A DNA stretch of 64,000 bases from Streptomyces sp. NBC_00234. Lineage in GTDB: Bacteria; Actinomycetota; Actinomycetes; Streptomycetales; Streptomycetaceae. Location: assembly GCF_036195325.1 (NCBI RefSeq), contig NZ_CP108101.1, positions 5,580,001 through 5,644,000 on the forward strand, read 5' to 3'. Both the position numbers and the translations under genes were made by a program. The notes beneath the pieces are model-generated. The model saw only the letters and a list, made by a program, of their open reading frames with translations. It ran no database searches and was not told the origin of the DNA. Below, one piece after another: positions 1-10,213 of this stretch (positions within the stretch are counted from its first letter, which is position 1; each line of letters begins with the position of its first letter).

Positions 1-1587
<1,587 letters not shown>

Positions 1588-1697
1588 CGGTGCTCCTCGG
1601 GTGAGGTCCGACAAACGGGGGGTGGTCCGTGGACTGCAAACCCTGCGCCGCCCTGAGCGCGCCTTGTCATGGCGTACTCACCGCAGTGTGCTCGGTG

Positions 1698-1726
1698 AGA
1701 TTAGGAAGGTCTGGACCAATCGTCAA
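1698..1726 (-). promoter_or_regulatory. Chitinase promoter
   Basis: On the minus strand TTGACG (1726-1721) and TAATCT (1703-1698) are separated by exactly 17 bases, about 110 bases upstream of the chitinase TTG start. This is a vegetative sigma-70-like promoter. It overlaps the two direct repeats described separately, which is the arrangement known for Streptomyces chitinase genes. Confidence 0.75.
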
Positions 1727-1739
1727 GAGGTCCAGACCA
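1707..1739 (-). promoter_or_regulatory. Pair of 12-bp direct repeats in the chitinase promoter
   Basis: Minus-strand copies TGGTCTGGACCT (1739-1728) and TGGTCCAGACCT (1718-1707) are direct repeats 21 bp apart, two helical turns. One overlaps the -35 box side and the other sits in the -35/-10 spacer. Repeats of this form are known to mediate chitin induction and glucose repression of Streptomyces chitinase promoters; the binding regulator in this strain is not shown by the sequence. Confidence 0.8.
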
Positions 1740-1756
1740 AAGATCAGAGCTAAACC

Positions 1757-2407
1757 TCAGATGCCCAACTCCTGCGCGATCACCGCTGCTTGGGCCCGGC
1801 TCCGCAGCTCCAGCTTCCCCAACAGCCTGCTGACGTGCGTCTTCACCGTTGCTTCCGCCATCGAGAGCCGCACCGCGATCTCCGCGTTCGACAGCCCTTC
1901 GCCCAGACATCCCAGAACCTCGCGCTCCCGCCGCGTGAGCGATTCCAGCCCCGCCGGAGGAGGTGTGTCCGGCCGGCGTGCGGGGGTGGCTCCGGCGAAC
2001 TCCGCGATCAGCCGACGCGTCACCGCCGGGGCGATCAGTCCCTCGCCGCGCGCCACGGTCCGTACCGCTTGGAGCAGATCGTGCGCATCGGTGTTCTTCA
2101 GCAGAAAGCCCGCAGCCCCGGCCCGCAGCGCCCCGAAGACGTACTCGTCCAGATCGAACGTCGTCAGCACCAGCACGTCCGCGAGCTGCTCCGCCACCAC
2201 CTCGCGGGTCGCCGACACCCCGTCGAGCCGAGGCATCTGCACATCCATCAGCACGACGTCCGGGCGCAGTTCGCGTGCCAGTCGCACCGCGGCCTCGCCG
2301 TCGCCCGCTTCCCCGACGACCTCGATGTCCGGTGCGCTGCCGAGAATCAGCACCAGTCCCGCGCGTACCGCCGACTGGTCCTCGGCGACCAGTACCCGGA
2401 TCGTCAT
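1757..2407 (-). CDS. LuxR/NarL-family response regulator
   Basis: A 216-residue DNA-binding response regulator. The receiver domain (about 3-120) has the acidic pocket AED and the phospho-acceptor Asp55 in LMDVQMP; the C-terminal LuxR helix-turn-helix (about 150-210) contains LTRREREVLGCLGEGLSNAEIA. The start ATG at 2407 overlaps the stop of the upstream kinase gene as ATGA, so the pair is translationally coupled. It lies next to the chitinase gene on the same strand, with about 170 bases between, so it could regulate it, but that is inference. Confidence 0.93.
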   Translation of the reverse strand: MTIRVLVAEDQSAVRAGLVLILGSAPDIEVVGEAGDGEAAVRLARELRPDVVLMDVQMPRLDGVSATREVVAEQLADVLVLTTFDLDEYVFGALRAGAAGFLLKNTDAHDLLQAVRTVARGEGLIAPAVTRRLIAEFAGATPARRPDTPPPAGLESLTRREREVLGCLGEGLSNAEIAVRLSMAEATVKTHVSRLLGKLELRSRAQAAVIAQELGI

Positions 2408-3615
2408 TGCCTCACTGTCCTTTCCTCGACGGGCAGTTCGGCCCGTACCCGCCAGACCGTCCGGCCGTCCTCCGCGGTCCCGGGACCCGCCGCGATCGTG
2501 CCGCCGAGCAGCGCCACCCGCTCGCGCATGCCCACGAGACCCGCCCCCGAACCGGGCGCACGCGGTCCCGGCCGGCTCCCCAGCTCGCTGGTGATCTCCA
2601 CCGAGAGCATGTCCCCCTCGTGAGCGAGCCGCACCGCGACCTGTCCGGGCGCCGCGTGCTTCAGCGCGTTCGTCAGGGACTCCTGGACGATGCGGTACGC
2701 CGCCAGCTCGACCGGCGCCGGCAGTCGCTCCGCGTCCCGGCGCGCGTCCTCCAGCGTGCAGGTGAGCCCGCTCGACGCCCCGTTCGTCCGCGCCTGCTCG
2801 ATCAGGACGTCCACCGAGGCGAGGGTCGGCGCCGCGCTCGGTCCGTTCCCGGTCCCGCTGTGCCGGAGCAGTCCGATGAGCCGCCGCATCTCGGCCAGTC
2901 CCTCGACGCTGTTCTCGCGGATCACCCCGAGCGCCTCGCGGGAGGTGCCCGGGTCGTCGATGGAGAGCGCCGCCGTGGAATGGATGGCGATCGCGGAGAG
3001 ATGGTTGGCCACCATGTCGTGCAGCTCGCGCGCCATCCGCGCCCGCTCGGCGGTCACCGCCTGGACGCGGTCCATCTCGGCGAGCAGCGCGGTCTGGTCG
3101 GCCCGCAGCCGGGCGGTCTCGGCCGCGTCGCGATGGTTGCGCACGCTGACGGCCGTGATGGCGGGCGCGAACGACACCAGACCGGTCAGGACACCGAACA
3201 GCAGCGCCTCGGCCGTACGGAACCAGGTCAGGCAGCCGATCGTCACGCCGGCCGTGACCAGGAGCGAGCCCACCGGGATCCGGCGGGCGGCGGCCGGGGG
3301 TCCGTACACCACGGCCGCGTACACGACGTCGGTGAACATCATGACCGTGGCCAGGTTCCCGACCGTGAGCAGGTCGGCGACCAGGGTGGGGACGGCGAGC
3401 AGCAGAGCCGTCAGCGGGGCGCTTCTGCGCAGCAGTTCGACACCGGCCATCACGGCGAGGGGCACCAGCGCCGCCCAGGGGGCGCCGATCAGCCGCACCC
3501 CCTGCATGTGCAGACCGATCGTCCACAGGAGCAGGCCGCCGGACAGCCCGACGGCCGCGATCAGTACGTCGTGGCGATGGGGGCGGGAGACGGGGAGCAC
3601 CCTCCCATCCAACAC
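2404..3615 (-). CDS. Sensor histidine kinase (HisKA_3 type)
   Basis: A 403-residue membrane kinase that phosphorylates the LuxR-type regulator encoded directly downstream (4-base overlap). About six hydrophobic segments fill residues 17-155 with almost no extracytoplasmic domain, so the signal is probably sensed in or at the membrane. The dimerisation/phosphoacceptor motif RMARELHDMVANHLS places the phospho-His at 199; the ATPase domain carries the N-box LTNALKHA and the GAGLVGMRERV glycine loop. The ATG at 3615 is taken as the start; no strong RBS is seen, so an internal start a little downstream cannot be excluded. Confidence 0.9.
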   Translation of the reverse strand: MLDGRVLPVSRPHRHDVLIAAVGLSGGLLLWTIGLHMQGVRLIGAPWAALVPLAVMAGVELLRRSAPLTALLLAVPTLVADLLTVGNLATVMMFTDVVYAAVVYGPPAAARRIPVGSLLVTAGVTIGCLTWFRTAEALLFGVLTGLVSFAPAITAVSVRNHRDAAETARLRADQTALLAEMDRVQAVTAERARMARELHDMVANHLSAIAIHSTAALSIDDPGTSREALGVIRENSVEGLAEMRRLIGLLRHSGTGNGPSAAPTLASVDVLIEQARTNGASSGLTCTLEDARRDAERLPAPVELAAYRIVQESLTNALKHAAPGQVAVRLAHEGDMLSVEITSELGSRPGPRAPGSGAGLVGMRERVALLGGTIAAGPGTAEDGRTVWRVRAELPVEERTVRQ

Positions 3616-3751
3616 GGCCGTCCCCGGCCGGACCTCCGTACGACGGGTGAGGCGGGGCTACATCGAAGGATGCAGTCGGGCTTCGTCACTGACGACGACG
3701 ACCCGGGGCCGCGGAGCCGGGAGTCTGGAAGGGAACGGGAGGAGAAGAACC

Positions 3752-4360
3752 GTGATCGTCGTACTGATCGTGATCTGCGAAGTCGCCTTCTGGGTGCTGC
3801 TGGCCGCGGGACTCGCGCTGCGGTACCTGGCGAAGAAGCCCCGGCTCGGCGCCGCGGTGCTGTTGTGCGAGCCGCTGCTGGAGATCGTGCTGCTGGTGGT
3901 GACGGCCGTGGACCTGAAGAACGGCGCCGAGCCCGACTGGAAGCACGGACTCGCGGCCGTCTACATCGGGTTCACCGTGGGGCTCGGACACTCGGCTATC
4001 AGGTGGGCGGACGTCCGGGTCGCCCACCGTTTCGCGGGCGGTCCGCCGCCGGTGAAGCCGCCGAAGTACGGCATGGCGCGGGCCGCCCACGAGTGGCGCA
4101 CGGCCGCCCGTTGGATCGTCGCCGCCGTCACCGCGACGGCGCTGCTCCAGGCCGCGGTCTGGTACGTCGGGGACGGCGGGGACGTCGGCTCGCTGCGGAT
4201 GTGGCAGCAGAAGATGCTGTGGGTGATCGGCATCAACCTGCTCATCGCCGGGAGCTACACCCTGTTTCCGAAGCAGGCGCCGAGGAGCACGGCGGACGGG
4301 CCCGGGGACCGGGCCCGTACCGCGGTGGAGGACAGCACGCCGGCCGGCCGGGACCGGTGA
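3752..4360 (+). CDS. Small integral membrane protein, function unknown
   Basis: A 202-residue protein starting at GTG 3752, preceded by GGGAGGAG at good spacing. Hydrophobic segments are seen at about residues 1-23, 32-50, 63-80, 112-130 and 150-168, giving four to five membrane spans, and the C-terminus is hydrophilic. I do not recognise a named family. It is divergent from the kinase gene (137 bases between start codons) and converges on the adenosyltransferase gene, with only three bases between the two stop codons, so the two transcripts probably share a termination zone or overlap. Confidence 0.75.
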   Translation: MIVVLIVICEVAFWVLLAAGLALRYLAKKPRLGAAVLLCEPLLEIVLLVVTAVDLKNGAEPDWKHGLAAVYIGFTVGLGHSAIRWADVRVAHRFAGGPPPVKPPKYGMARAAHEWRTAARWIVAAVTATALLQAAVWYVGDGGDVGSLRMWQQKMLWVIGINLLIAGSYTLFPKQAPRSTADGPGDRARTAVEDSTPAGRDR

Positions 4361-4363
4361 ACC

Positions 4364-4936
4364 TCAGCGATCGCCGCCCGGCACCCACAGCACGTCGCCG
4401 ACCTCCTTGTTCGCCGTCCTCGCGAGGATGAACAGGAGGTCGGACAGCCGGTTGAGATAGGTCGCGGTCAGCGCGTTCATCACGTCCCCGTGCACCTCGA
4501 GCGCCGCCCAGGTGGACCGCTCGGCCCGCCGGACGACGGTGCACGCCTGGTGCAGCAGCGCCGCGCCCGGCGTACCGCCCGGAAGGATGAAGCTGCGCAG
4601 CTTCTCCAGTTCCTCCAGGAAGCTGTCGCAGTCCGCCTCCAGCTTGTCGACGTAGGACTGCTCGACCCGCAGCGGCGGATACTTCGGGTCCTCCGCGACC
4701 GGCGTCGACAGGTCCGCGCCCACGTCGAACAGGTCGTTCTGGACGCGGACGAGGACCTTCACCACGTCCTCGGGCAGCTGCCCGAGCGCGATCGCCGTAC
4801 CGATGACGGCATTGGCCTCATTCGCGTCGGCATACGCCGAGATGCGCAGATCGGTCTTGGCGGTCCGGCTCATGTCGCCGAGGGCGGTGGTGCCCTTGTC
4901 GCCGGTACGGGTGTAGATGCGCGTCAGATTGACCAT
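4364..4936 (-). CDS. PduO-type cob(I)alamin adenosyltransferase
   Basis: Transfers the 5'-deoxyadenosyl group of ATP to cob(I)alamin to make adenosylcobalamin. The 190-residue length fits the family. The N-terminal ATP-binding motif TRTGDKGTTALGD is complete, followed by SAYADANEANAVIG and the C-terminal LNRLSDLLFILAR helix typical of PduO proteins. The product is the cofactor of the isobutyryl-CoA mutase encoded at 39.4 kb, and the window also holds the mutase chaperone MeaB. No cobalamin riboswitch is visible upstream. Confidence 0.95.
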   Translation of the reverse strand: MVNLTRIYTRTGDKGTTALGDMSRTAKTDLRISAYADANEANAVIGTAIALGQLPEDVVKVLVRVQNDLFDVGADLSTPVAEDPKYPPLRVEQSYVDKLEADCDSFLEELEKLRSFILPGGTPGAALLHQACTVVRRAERSTWAALEVHGDVMNALTATYLNRLSDLLFILARTANKEVGDVLWVPGGDR

Positions 4937-5136
4937 GGGGCCAGCCTAGGTTCGTAGCCGCCCCCGCGGGGACGCAGGTGGCCAACTGCACGCGGTGCGC
5001 CGCCGAATGAGGCGTCCCGATGTGATGTCCGTCATTTGAGACGTGACGCGCATCTCTTCGCCTCCCCAGCGCCCCTCACGGGTACTAATCTCCGCCGGAG
5101 AGTATGTGAACAGCCGTTATCCAAAGGGGTGCAAAC

Positions 5137-5985
5137 GTGGCCAGGAAGCTCGCCGTCATCGGGGCCGGACTCATGGGGTCCGGCATCGCGCAGGTCTCTG
5201 CCCAGGCGGGCTGGGACGTCGTCCTGCGCGACGTCACCGACGCGGCTCTGGCCCGCGGTCTCGACGGCATCAAGGGGTCGTACGACCGGTTCGTCTCCAA
5301 GGGCAAGCTGGACGCGGCCGACGCCGAGGCCGCGCTCGCCCGCATCACGACGAGCACCGACCTCGACGCGGTCGCCGACGCGGACGTCGTCGTAGAGGCC
5401 GTCTTCGAGAAGCTCGAGGTCAAGCACGAGATCTTCCGCGCGCTCGACAAGATCGTGCGCGAGGACGCCGTGCTCGCCTCCAACACCTCCGCCATCCCGA
5501 TCACCAAGATCGCCGCCGTGACGGAGCGGCCGGAGCGGGTCGTCGGCGTGCACTTCTTCTCGCCGGTCCCGATGATGCAGCTCTGCGAGCTCGTCCGCGG
5601 TTACAAGACGAGCGACGAAGCGCTCGCCACCGCGCGGGAGTTCGCCGAGTCGGTCGGCAAGACCTGCATCGTCGTCAACCGTGACGTCGCGGGCTTCGTC
5701 ACCACGCGGCTCATCTCGGCGCTGGTCGTCGAGGCCGCCAAGCTCTACGAGTCGGGCGTCGCCTCGGCCGAGGACATCGACATCGCCTGCAAGCTGGGCT
5801 TCGGGCACGCCATGGGCCCTCTCGCCACGGCCGACCTGACCGGCGTCGACATCCTGCTGCACGCCACCGGCAACATCTACACCGAGTCGCAGGACGAGAA
5901 GTTCGCGGCTCCGGAGCTGATGCGCCGGATGGTCGATGCAGGTGACATCGGCCGCAAGAGCGGGCAGGGCTTCTACACGTACTGA
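5137..5985 (+). CDS. 3-hydroxybutyryl-CoA dehydrogenase
   Basis: NAD(P)-dependent oxidoreductase interconverting acetoacetyl-CoA and 3-hydroxybutyryl-CoA. The 282-residue protein has the N-terminal Rossmann motif IGAGLMGSGIAQ (8-19) and the catalytic His139 in VVGVHFFSPVPMMQL, then the all-helical C-terminal domain ending GRKSGQGFYTY, characteristic of this family. The GTG start at 5137 follows AAAGGGG at 8-base spacing. Together with the thiolase at 22.1 kb it would supply C4 acyl-CoA for the ethylmalonyl-CoA route or for IcmA. It stands alone, followed by two strong hairpins. Confidence 0.95.
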   Translation: MARKLAVIGAGLMGSGIAQVSAQAGWDVVLRDVTDAALARGLDGIKGSYDRFVSKGKLDAADAEAALARITTSTDLDAVADADVVVEAVFEKLEVKHEIFRALDKIVREDAVLASNTSAIPITKIAAVTERPERVVGVHFFSPVPMMQLCELVRGYKTSDEALATAREFAESVGKTCIVVNRDVAGFVTTRLISALVVEAAKLYESGVASAEDIDIACKLGFGHAMGPLATADLTGVDILLHATGNIYTESQDEKFAAPELMRRMVDAGDIGRKSGQGFYTY

Positions 5986-5995
5986 GATCGATCAT

Positions 5996-6060
5996 GTCCC
6001 GGGCCGCCTGATCTGCCGTCGATCGGGCCCGGGACCCGGTGAGCCGGAGGATTCCGGCTC
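5996..6060 (+). terminator. Two consecutive stem-loops after the hydroxybutyryl-CoA dehydrogenase gene
   Basis: GTCCCGGGCC (5996-6005) pairs with GGCCCGGGAC (6026-6035), and GAGCCGGA (6041-6048) pairs with TCCGGCTC (6053-6060) around a GGAT loop. There is no U-tract, as is usual for Streptomyces terminators. Confidence 0.65.
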
Positions 6061-6216
6061 CCGGGATCCATGAGCAACGAGCGGGCCGACGTCACTCCAC
6101 GGAGTGAATTCGGTATCGGTTCGCTTACAGACGGCAACTTCCTTGTCGTTGCGGCAGTCAGTTGTGGCAGAGACAGAACAGACAGACGGACTACGGAGTA
6201 CTCCCGGGGAGCGCAT

Positions 6217-6540
6217 ATGCACATCAGGGGCGACCACGCCGAGCTGGTCGTCGGGGGCCGCCTCGACGTCCGAAGCGCGGCGGACGCCCGTACGGTCCTC
6301 CACTCGGCCGTCGACGACGGCGTCGGCGATCTCGTGCTGGACCTGACCGAGCTGGATTCATGGGATGCCACCGGACTCGGCGTCATCATGGGTGCCCACC
6401 GACGGGCGGGCAGGGCCGGACGACGCCTCGTGCTCCGTGGCGTACCGCCCCAGATGCAGCGCCTGCTGGTCGCGACCAGGCTGCACCGCATCCTGGCCAT
6501 CGAGGGCGGAATCGCCGCGGAATCGCTTCCGCGCGTCTGA
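6217..6540 (+). CDS. STAS-domain anti-sigma-factor antagonist-like protein
   Basis: A 107-residue single STAS domain. The ATG at 6217 follows CGGGGAG and gives a normal STAS N-terminus; the reading frame continues 49 codons further upstream, but without STAS character. The phosphorylation loop reads DSWDATGLGVIM, with Thr52 at the position usually held by Ser, so it may still be phosphorylated by an anti-sigma kinase. Such proteins release sigma factors by binding RsbW-like kinases; no such kinase is encoded nearby, so the partner is unknown. The next gene encodes a membrane-anchored NTPase-like protein on the same strand after 234 bases. Confidence 0.85.
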   Translation: MHIRGDHAELVVGGRLDVRSAADARTVLHSAVDDGVGDLVLDLTELDSWDATGLGVIMGAHRRAGRAGRRLVLRGVPPQMQRLLVATRLHRILAIEGGIAAESLPRV

Positions 6541-6774
6541 TGCCTCCCGCCCGGATCACGGCGGCGGGCGGGGTGCGTGCGCGCACAATCCTCACGAGAC
6601 CGTGACGTCCTGGGCGGCGCGGCACCCCGATGGTTCGTAGATACTGTGCGAAGGTTTAGGGTTCGGCCGTCTGCCGATTGACGGACCCATGGGCGGACAC
6701 CGGACCAGAAGCGACAGCGGGGCGTGCGCGGCCGGGAGGGGCAACCGCGCGCGACGCATCTGGGGGGCTTTGCA

Positions 6775-9216
6775 ATGGACCCGATCAACCGGGGACCCGA
6801 GGAATACGGCCAGGATCACGACGGCTTCGCGGAGGACGGCGTGCCGCGGCGGCAGTCCCGCGAGGCGATGGCACCCGAGTTCGGACTGCAGACGCCGCAA
6901 CAGGCCCGCACGGTCCAGCTCATATCGGGCGACCTGCTCCTCACGGTCAACCCCGTCGACGGCAGCGAGGTCGAACCCTGTCCGCCGGGCCGGCAGCCCG
7001 AGGCGCCCGTGCGGCACACCGCCACCGAGCGCGCGGACCGCGAACGCGCCGCCGCCCCGTCCGTCCCGCCGGGCCCGCCCGGCCCGCAACTGCCGCTCCT
7101 GGAGCGCCAGGAGGTCCGCGAGCGGCTGGTACGGCTGCTGGCACGCGGGCGGTCGGTACGGCTCACCGGACCCGCCGGATCGGGCCGCACGGCCCTGCTG
7201 AACGCGGTCGCCGGCGACTGCGCGGACCTGGCGCCCGACGGAGTCGTACGGCTCAGTGGCCACAAGCGCACCACCACCGACCTTCAGTACGGGCTGTTCG
7301 AGGCCGTCTACCGCGCGCCGCTGCACCGTCCCGGCCGTGAGGAACTCCTCGGGCTGATCCGCGGCATCGGCGCCGTCGTCGTCCTCGACGACCTGGAGTT
7401 CGGCGGCGCCGCGCTCGAAGAACTGCTCGAAGCCACGCCCGAGTGCGCCTTCCTGCTCGCCGCGACGCCCGGCGTCGCCGCACCCGGCGCCGACGCGCAC
7501 CTCGAAGAGGTCGCTCTCACCGGGCTCGGCCGCAGCGCCTCGATCGACCTGCTGGAGCAGGTCGTCGAACGCACGCTCACCGAGGACGAGGCGAACTGGG
7601 CAGGTGACCTCTGGTTCGAGTCGGAGGGGCTGCCCCTGCGCTTCGTCCAGGCGGGTGCCCTGCTGCGCCACCGCGACCTGCAGCGCGATCCCGAAGCCTT
7701 CGACGCGTACGGCGCCGGAGCACCCCTCGCCGCGGAGGACGCGCCGGAGCCGCCGCTGCCCAGCCTGGGGGAGGGCGCAGCCCCCGCGGTGCTGCTCGCC
7801 TCCCGGCTGAGCGAGGCCGCGCGCGAGACCCTGCGCTTCGCCGTCGCGCTCGGCGGTGAGGTGCCGCACCAGGCGCATCTGCCGGCGCTCGTGGGGGACA
7901 CCCACGCCGACGCCGCCCTCGGCGAGCTCGCCGGGTGCGGTCTGCTCTCCCCGGCCGGTTCCCGCTACCGGCTGGCGGCGGGCGTCGTCGCCCAGCTGGA
8001 GGCCGGCGGGTACGACGAGGGCGCGGCCGACCGTGCCAGGACCGCCGCCCAGCACTACGCCTGGTGGGCGGGCCACCCCTCGGTCACGTCCGTGCGGGCG
8101 GTCGCCGAGTCCGACGCCGTCCTCGCGGCGCTGGCGCACCTGGTGCCGGGCGACCGGGCGGGACAGGCCAGCGTCGCCGTCCTGCTGGCGCGCAGCGCCT
8201 CCCCGGCCTTCGCGGCCGGAATGCAGTGGGGCGCCTGGGAGAAGGTGCTCAGAATCGGCCAGGAGGGCGCGAGGATCGCCGGCGAGGTGGCGGAGGAGGC
8301 GTACTTCCACCACGAGCTGGGAGTGCTCGCCCTCTGCACCGGCCACCTGGAGCGCGCCAGGGCCGAACTGGAGGCGTCCATCGGCATGCGCGGAGCGCTC
8401 GCCGACAAGTCGGGCGCGGTGGCCGGGCGCAGGGCACTCGCCCTGGTCGCGGACCGCTCCGGCGAACCGGTGCCGGGCCTCCGTACCCTCACGGGCGAGG
8501 AACTGGCGGACGCGCGGCACGACGAGCCGCTCTCGCCGCCCGCCGGGATACCGGCACTGCCGCTCTTCCCCCGGCAGACGGTGCCGGGGGAGACGACCGC
8601 CCTGGTCTCGGCCCGGCCGGGAACAGCGGCGAGCCGCGGGCCCGCGTTCCTCCGCGGCGCCCGGCGCAATCTGGTGGGGGCCGGTGCGGGAGCGCTGCTC
8701 GTCGCCGTGCTGGGCACCGTCGTGGCGCTCGGGACGACGTCGGACGGCGAGGATCCGGACAGCAGGAACGTGACGACCGAGCAGTCGGCCGACGTGGACG
8801 ACACGGAGAGCGGGTTCCCGGCGGACGAGCCGGCGGCCGGTGCGTCCAAGAGCGGGACGTCCGAAGAGGGCACCCCGTCCCCCGGCCCGTCCGGTCAGGC
8901 CACCTCGTCCGCCGGTGCCACCCCGTCCGCGGGTACGTCCGACCCGGGCGCCACGTCGTCCGCGGACGACCCCAGTGAGAGCCCCTCGGGGCGGCCGACG
9001 AGCGGGAAGCCGACCACGGGGACTCCCACGAAGCCCACGACCGAGCCGCCGACGACTCCGCCCACCACGCCGCCGACGACTCCTCCGACGACTCCGCCGA
9101 CCACGCCGCCCACCACCCCGCCCACGGAGGAACCGCCGCCGTCCGCTCCCGAGACCACGGACTCGGCGAGTGGACCGACGACTGGCAGCAGCGCTCCCGG
9201 GCCTACGACGGCCTGA
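6775..9216 (+). CDS. Membrane-anchored ATPase-like protein with a Pro/Thr-rich extracytoplasmic tail
   Basis: An 813-residue protein; the ATG at 6775 is chosen because the upstream in-frame codons look non-coding. Residues about 105-330 form a P-loop ATPase-like region with TGPAGSGRTALL (131-142) and a Walker-B-like VVVLDDLEF. The Walker A Lys is replaced by Arg138, so nucleotide hydrolysis is doubtful. A helical region resembling the C-terminal half of STAND-like regulators follows, then one membrane span at about 634-655 (LVGAGAGALLVAVLGTVVAL) and a 155-residue Ser/Thr/Pro tail containing repeated TTPP units. No DNA-binding domain is seen. The topology suggests an inside sensor tied to the cell wall by a stalk. 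Function is unknown. Confidence 0.75.
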   Translation: MDPINRGPEEYGQDHDGFAEDGVPRRQSREAMAPEFGLQTPQQARTVQLISGDLLLTVNPVDGSEVEPCPPGRQPEAPVRHTATERADRERAAAPSVPPGPPGPQLPLLERQEVRERLVRLLARGRSVRLTGPAGSGRTALLNAVAGDCADLAPDGVVRLSGHKRTTTDLQYGLFEAVYRAPLHRPGREELLGLIRGIGAVVVLDDLEFGGAALEELLEATPECAFLLAATPGVAAPGADAHLEEVALTGLGRSASIDLLEQVVERTLTEDEANWAGDLWFESEGLPLRFVQAGALLRHRDLQRDPEAFDAYGAGAPLAAEDAPEPPLPSLGEGAAPAVLLASRLSEAARETLRFAVALGGEVPHQAHLPALVGDTHADAALGELAGCGLLSPAGSRYRLAAGVVAQLEAGGYDEGAADRARTAAQHYAWWAGHPSVTSVRAVAESDAVLAALAHLVPGDRAGQASVAVLLARSASPAFAAGMQWGAWEKVLRIGQEGARIAGEVAEEAYFHHELGVLALCTGHLERARAELEASIGMRGALADKSGAVAGRRALALVADRSGEPVPGLRTLTGEELADARHDEPLSPPAGIPALPLFPRQTVPGETTALVSARPGTAASRGPAFLRGARRNLVGAGAGALLVAVLGTVVALGTTSDGEDPDSRNVTTEQSADVDDTESGFPADEPAAGASKSGTSEEGTPSPGPSGQATSSAGATPSAGTSDPGATSSADDPSESPSGRPTSGKPTTGTPTKPTTEPPTTPPTTPPTTPPTTPPTTPPTTPPTEEPPPSAPETTDSASGPTTGSSAPGPTTA
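9040..9130 (+). repeat. Short tandem repeats encoding a PTT/TPP stalk
   Basis: Imperfect 12-base units of the kind CCGACGACTCCG and CCCACCACGCCG are repeated in frame within the C-terminal tail of the 6775-9216 gene and encode (TPPT)n. Such a region is prone to length change by slippage and is likely glycosylated or wall-spanning. Confidence 0.75.
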
Positions 9217-9231
9217 ACCGCGACGTCAGAA

Positions 9232-9261
9232 CGCCGGACGGGGCAGAGAGCCCGTCCGGCG
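9232..9261. terminator. Bidirectional terminator between convergent genes
   Basis: CGCCGGACGGG (9232-9242) pairs perfectly with CCCGTCCGGCG (9251-9261) around an 8-base loop. It sits between the stop codons of the ATPase-like gene (9216) and nucS (9282), so it can end both transcripts. Confidence 0.8.
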
Positions 9262-9281
9262 CTTGAGAGGGGAAGGCGCGG

Positions 9282-9953
9282 TCAGAACAGCCGCAGCTTG
9301 TCGTCCTCGATGCCACGCATCGCGTCGTAGTCCAGGACCACGCAGCCGATACCGCGGTCCGTCGCCAGGACGCGGGCCTGCGGCTTGATCTCCTGGGCCG
9401 CGAAGACGCCCTTCACGGGGGCGAGATGGGGATCGCGGTTCAGCAGCTCCAGGTAGCGGGTCAGCTGCTCCACGCCGTCGATGTCGCCGCGGCGCTTGAG
9501 CTCCACGGCCACCGTCCCGCCGTCCGCGTCGCGGCACAGGATGTCCACGGGGCCGATGGCGGTGGGGTACTCGCGGCGGATCAGGGTGTGGCCCTCACCG
9601 AGGATCTCGATCCGGTCGGCGAGGAGCTCCTGGAGGTGCGCTTCGACGCCGTCCTTGATGAGGCCCGGGTCGACGCCCAGCTCGTGCGAGGAGTCGTGGA
9701 GGATTTCCTCCATCGTGATGATCAGTTTCTCGCCCGCTTTGTTCACCACGGTCCAGATGCCCTCGTCGCCGTCGGCTCCCTCCTTGAGGGAGCAGGGCGG
9801 GGACATCCAGTTGAGCGGTTTGTACGCCCGGTCGTCGGCATGGATCGACACACTGCCGTCCGCCTTCACCAGGATCAGACGGGGGGCCGAGGGCAGGTGG
9901 GCGGTGAGCCGGCCCGCGTAGTCGACGGAGCAACGGGCGATGACGAGACGCAT
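9282..9953 (-). CDS. nucS: Endonuclease NucS/EndoMS (mismatch repair)
   Basis: Cleaves DNA at mismatches and is the key enzyme of the MutS/MutL-independent mismatch repair of Actinobacteria. The 223-residue length equals characterised actinobacterial NucS. The C-terminal nuclease domain shows the catalytic set: Asp137 in GPVDILCRD, Glu151 and Lys153 in VAVELKRRG, and Gln163 in GVEQLTRYLELL. The N-terminal half is the DNA-binding/dimerisation domain. The ATG at 9953 (MRLVIARCSVDYAG) is the family N-terminus; upstream in-frame codons are not coding. The C-terminus ends DDKLRLF, a short hydrophobic motif of the kind that contacts the sliding clamp. Confidence 0.95.
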   Translation of the reverse strand: MRLVIARCSVDYAGRLTAHLPSAPRLILVKADGSVSIHADDRAYKPLNWMSPPCSLKEGADGDEGIWTVVNKAGEKLIITMEEILHDSSHELGVDPGLIKDGVEAHLQELLADRIEILGEGHTLIRREYPTAIGPVDILCRDADGGTVAVELKRRGDIDGVEQLTRYLELLNRDPHLAPVKGVFAAQEIKPQARVLATDRGIGCVVLDYDAMRGIEDDKLRLF

Positions 9954-10108
9954 GGTCGGCAACGCTACTCGACGACAGGTGCTCGACGCGATTCCCCCAG
10001 CTGCCTCCCGAGTGCACAGGAGCCGGGCTCTTCGGGCTTGCCCCTCTTTGAGAGCCTTCGTTATTGGCCGGTTGTGTTCCCAATCTCCTGGTGCGGCCCG
10101 GACTGCGC

Positions 10109-10123
10109 GCTTACCGTGTAAGC
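10109..10123 (+). promoter_or_regulatory. Small inverted repeat upstream of the 10214 gene
   Basis: GCTTAC-CGT-GTAAGC is a perfect 6-bp-arm dyad about 90 bases before the start at 10214, in the 260-base region divergent from nucS. It could be an operator; nothing else in this interval is convincing. Confidence 0.3.
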
Positions 10124-10213
10124 AGGAGGTCGCCGTCTGTGTACGCTGCGTCGCCGTCCTCCTTCCCTGCCCGTAAGGCCCCGGCCACCGTCGGGGTCGC
10201 GAGAGGAGAACCC

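Noticed and set aside
4937..5136. Cobalamin riboswitch near the adenosyltransferase or mutase genes
   Set aside because: No B12-box-like sequence or multi-stem leader is visible here or upstream of icmA.
10064..10213. tRNA or small RNA in the nucS/10214 divergent region
   Set aside because: Only a short dyad is seen; no cloverleaf, CCA-type end or strong terminator supports an RNA gene.
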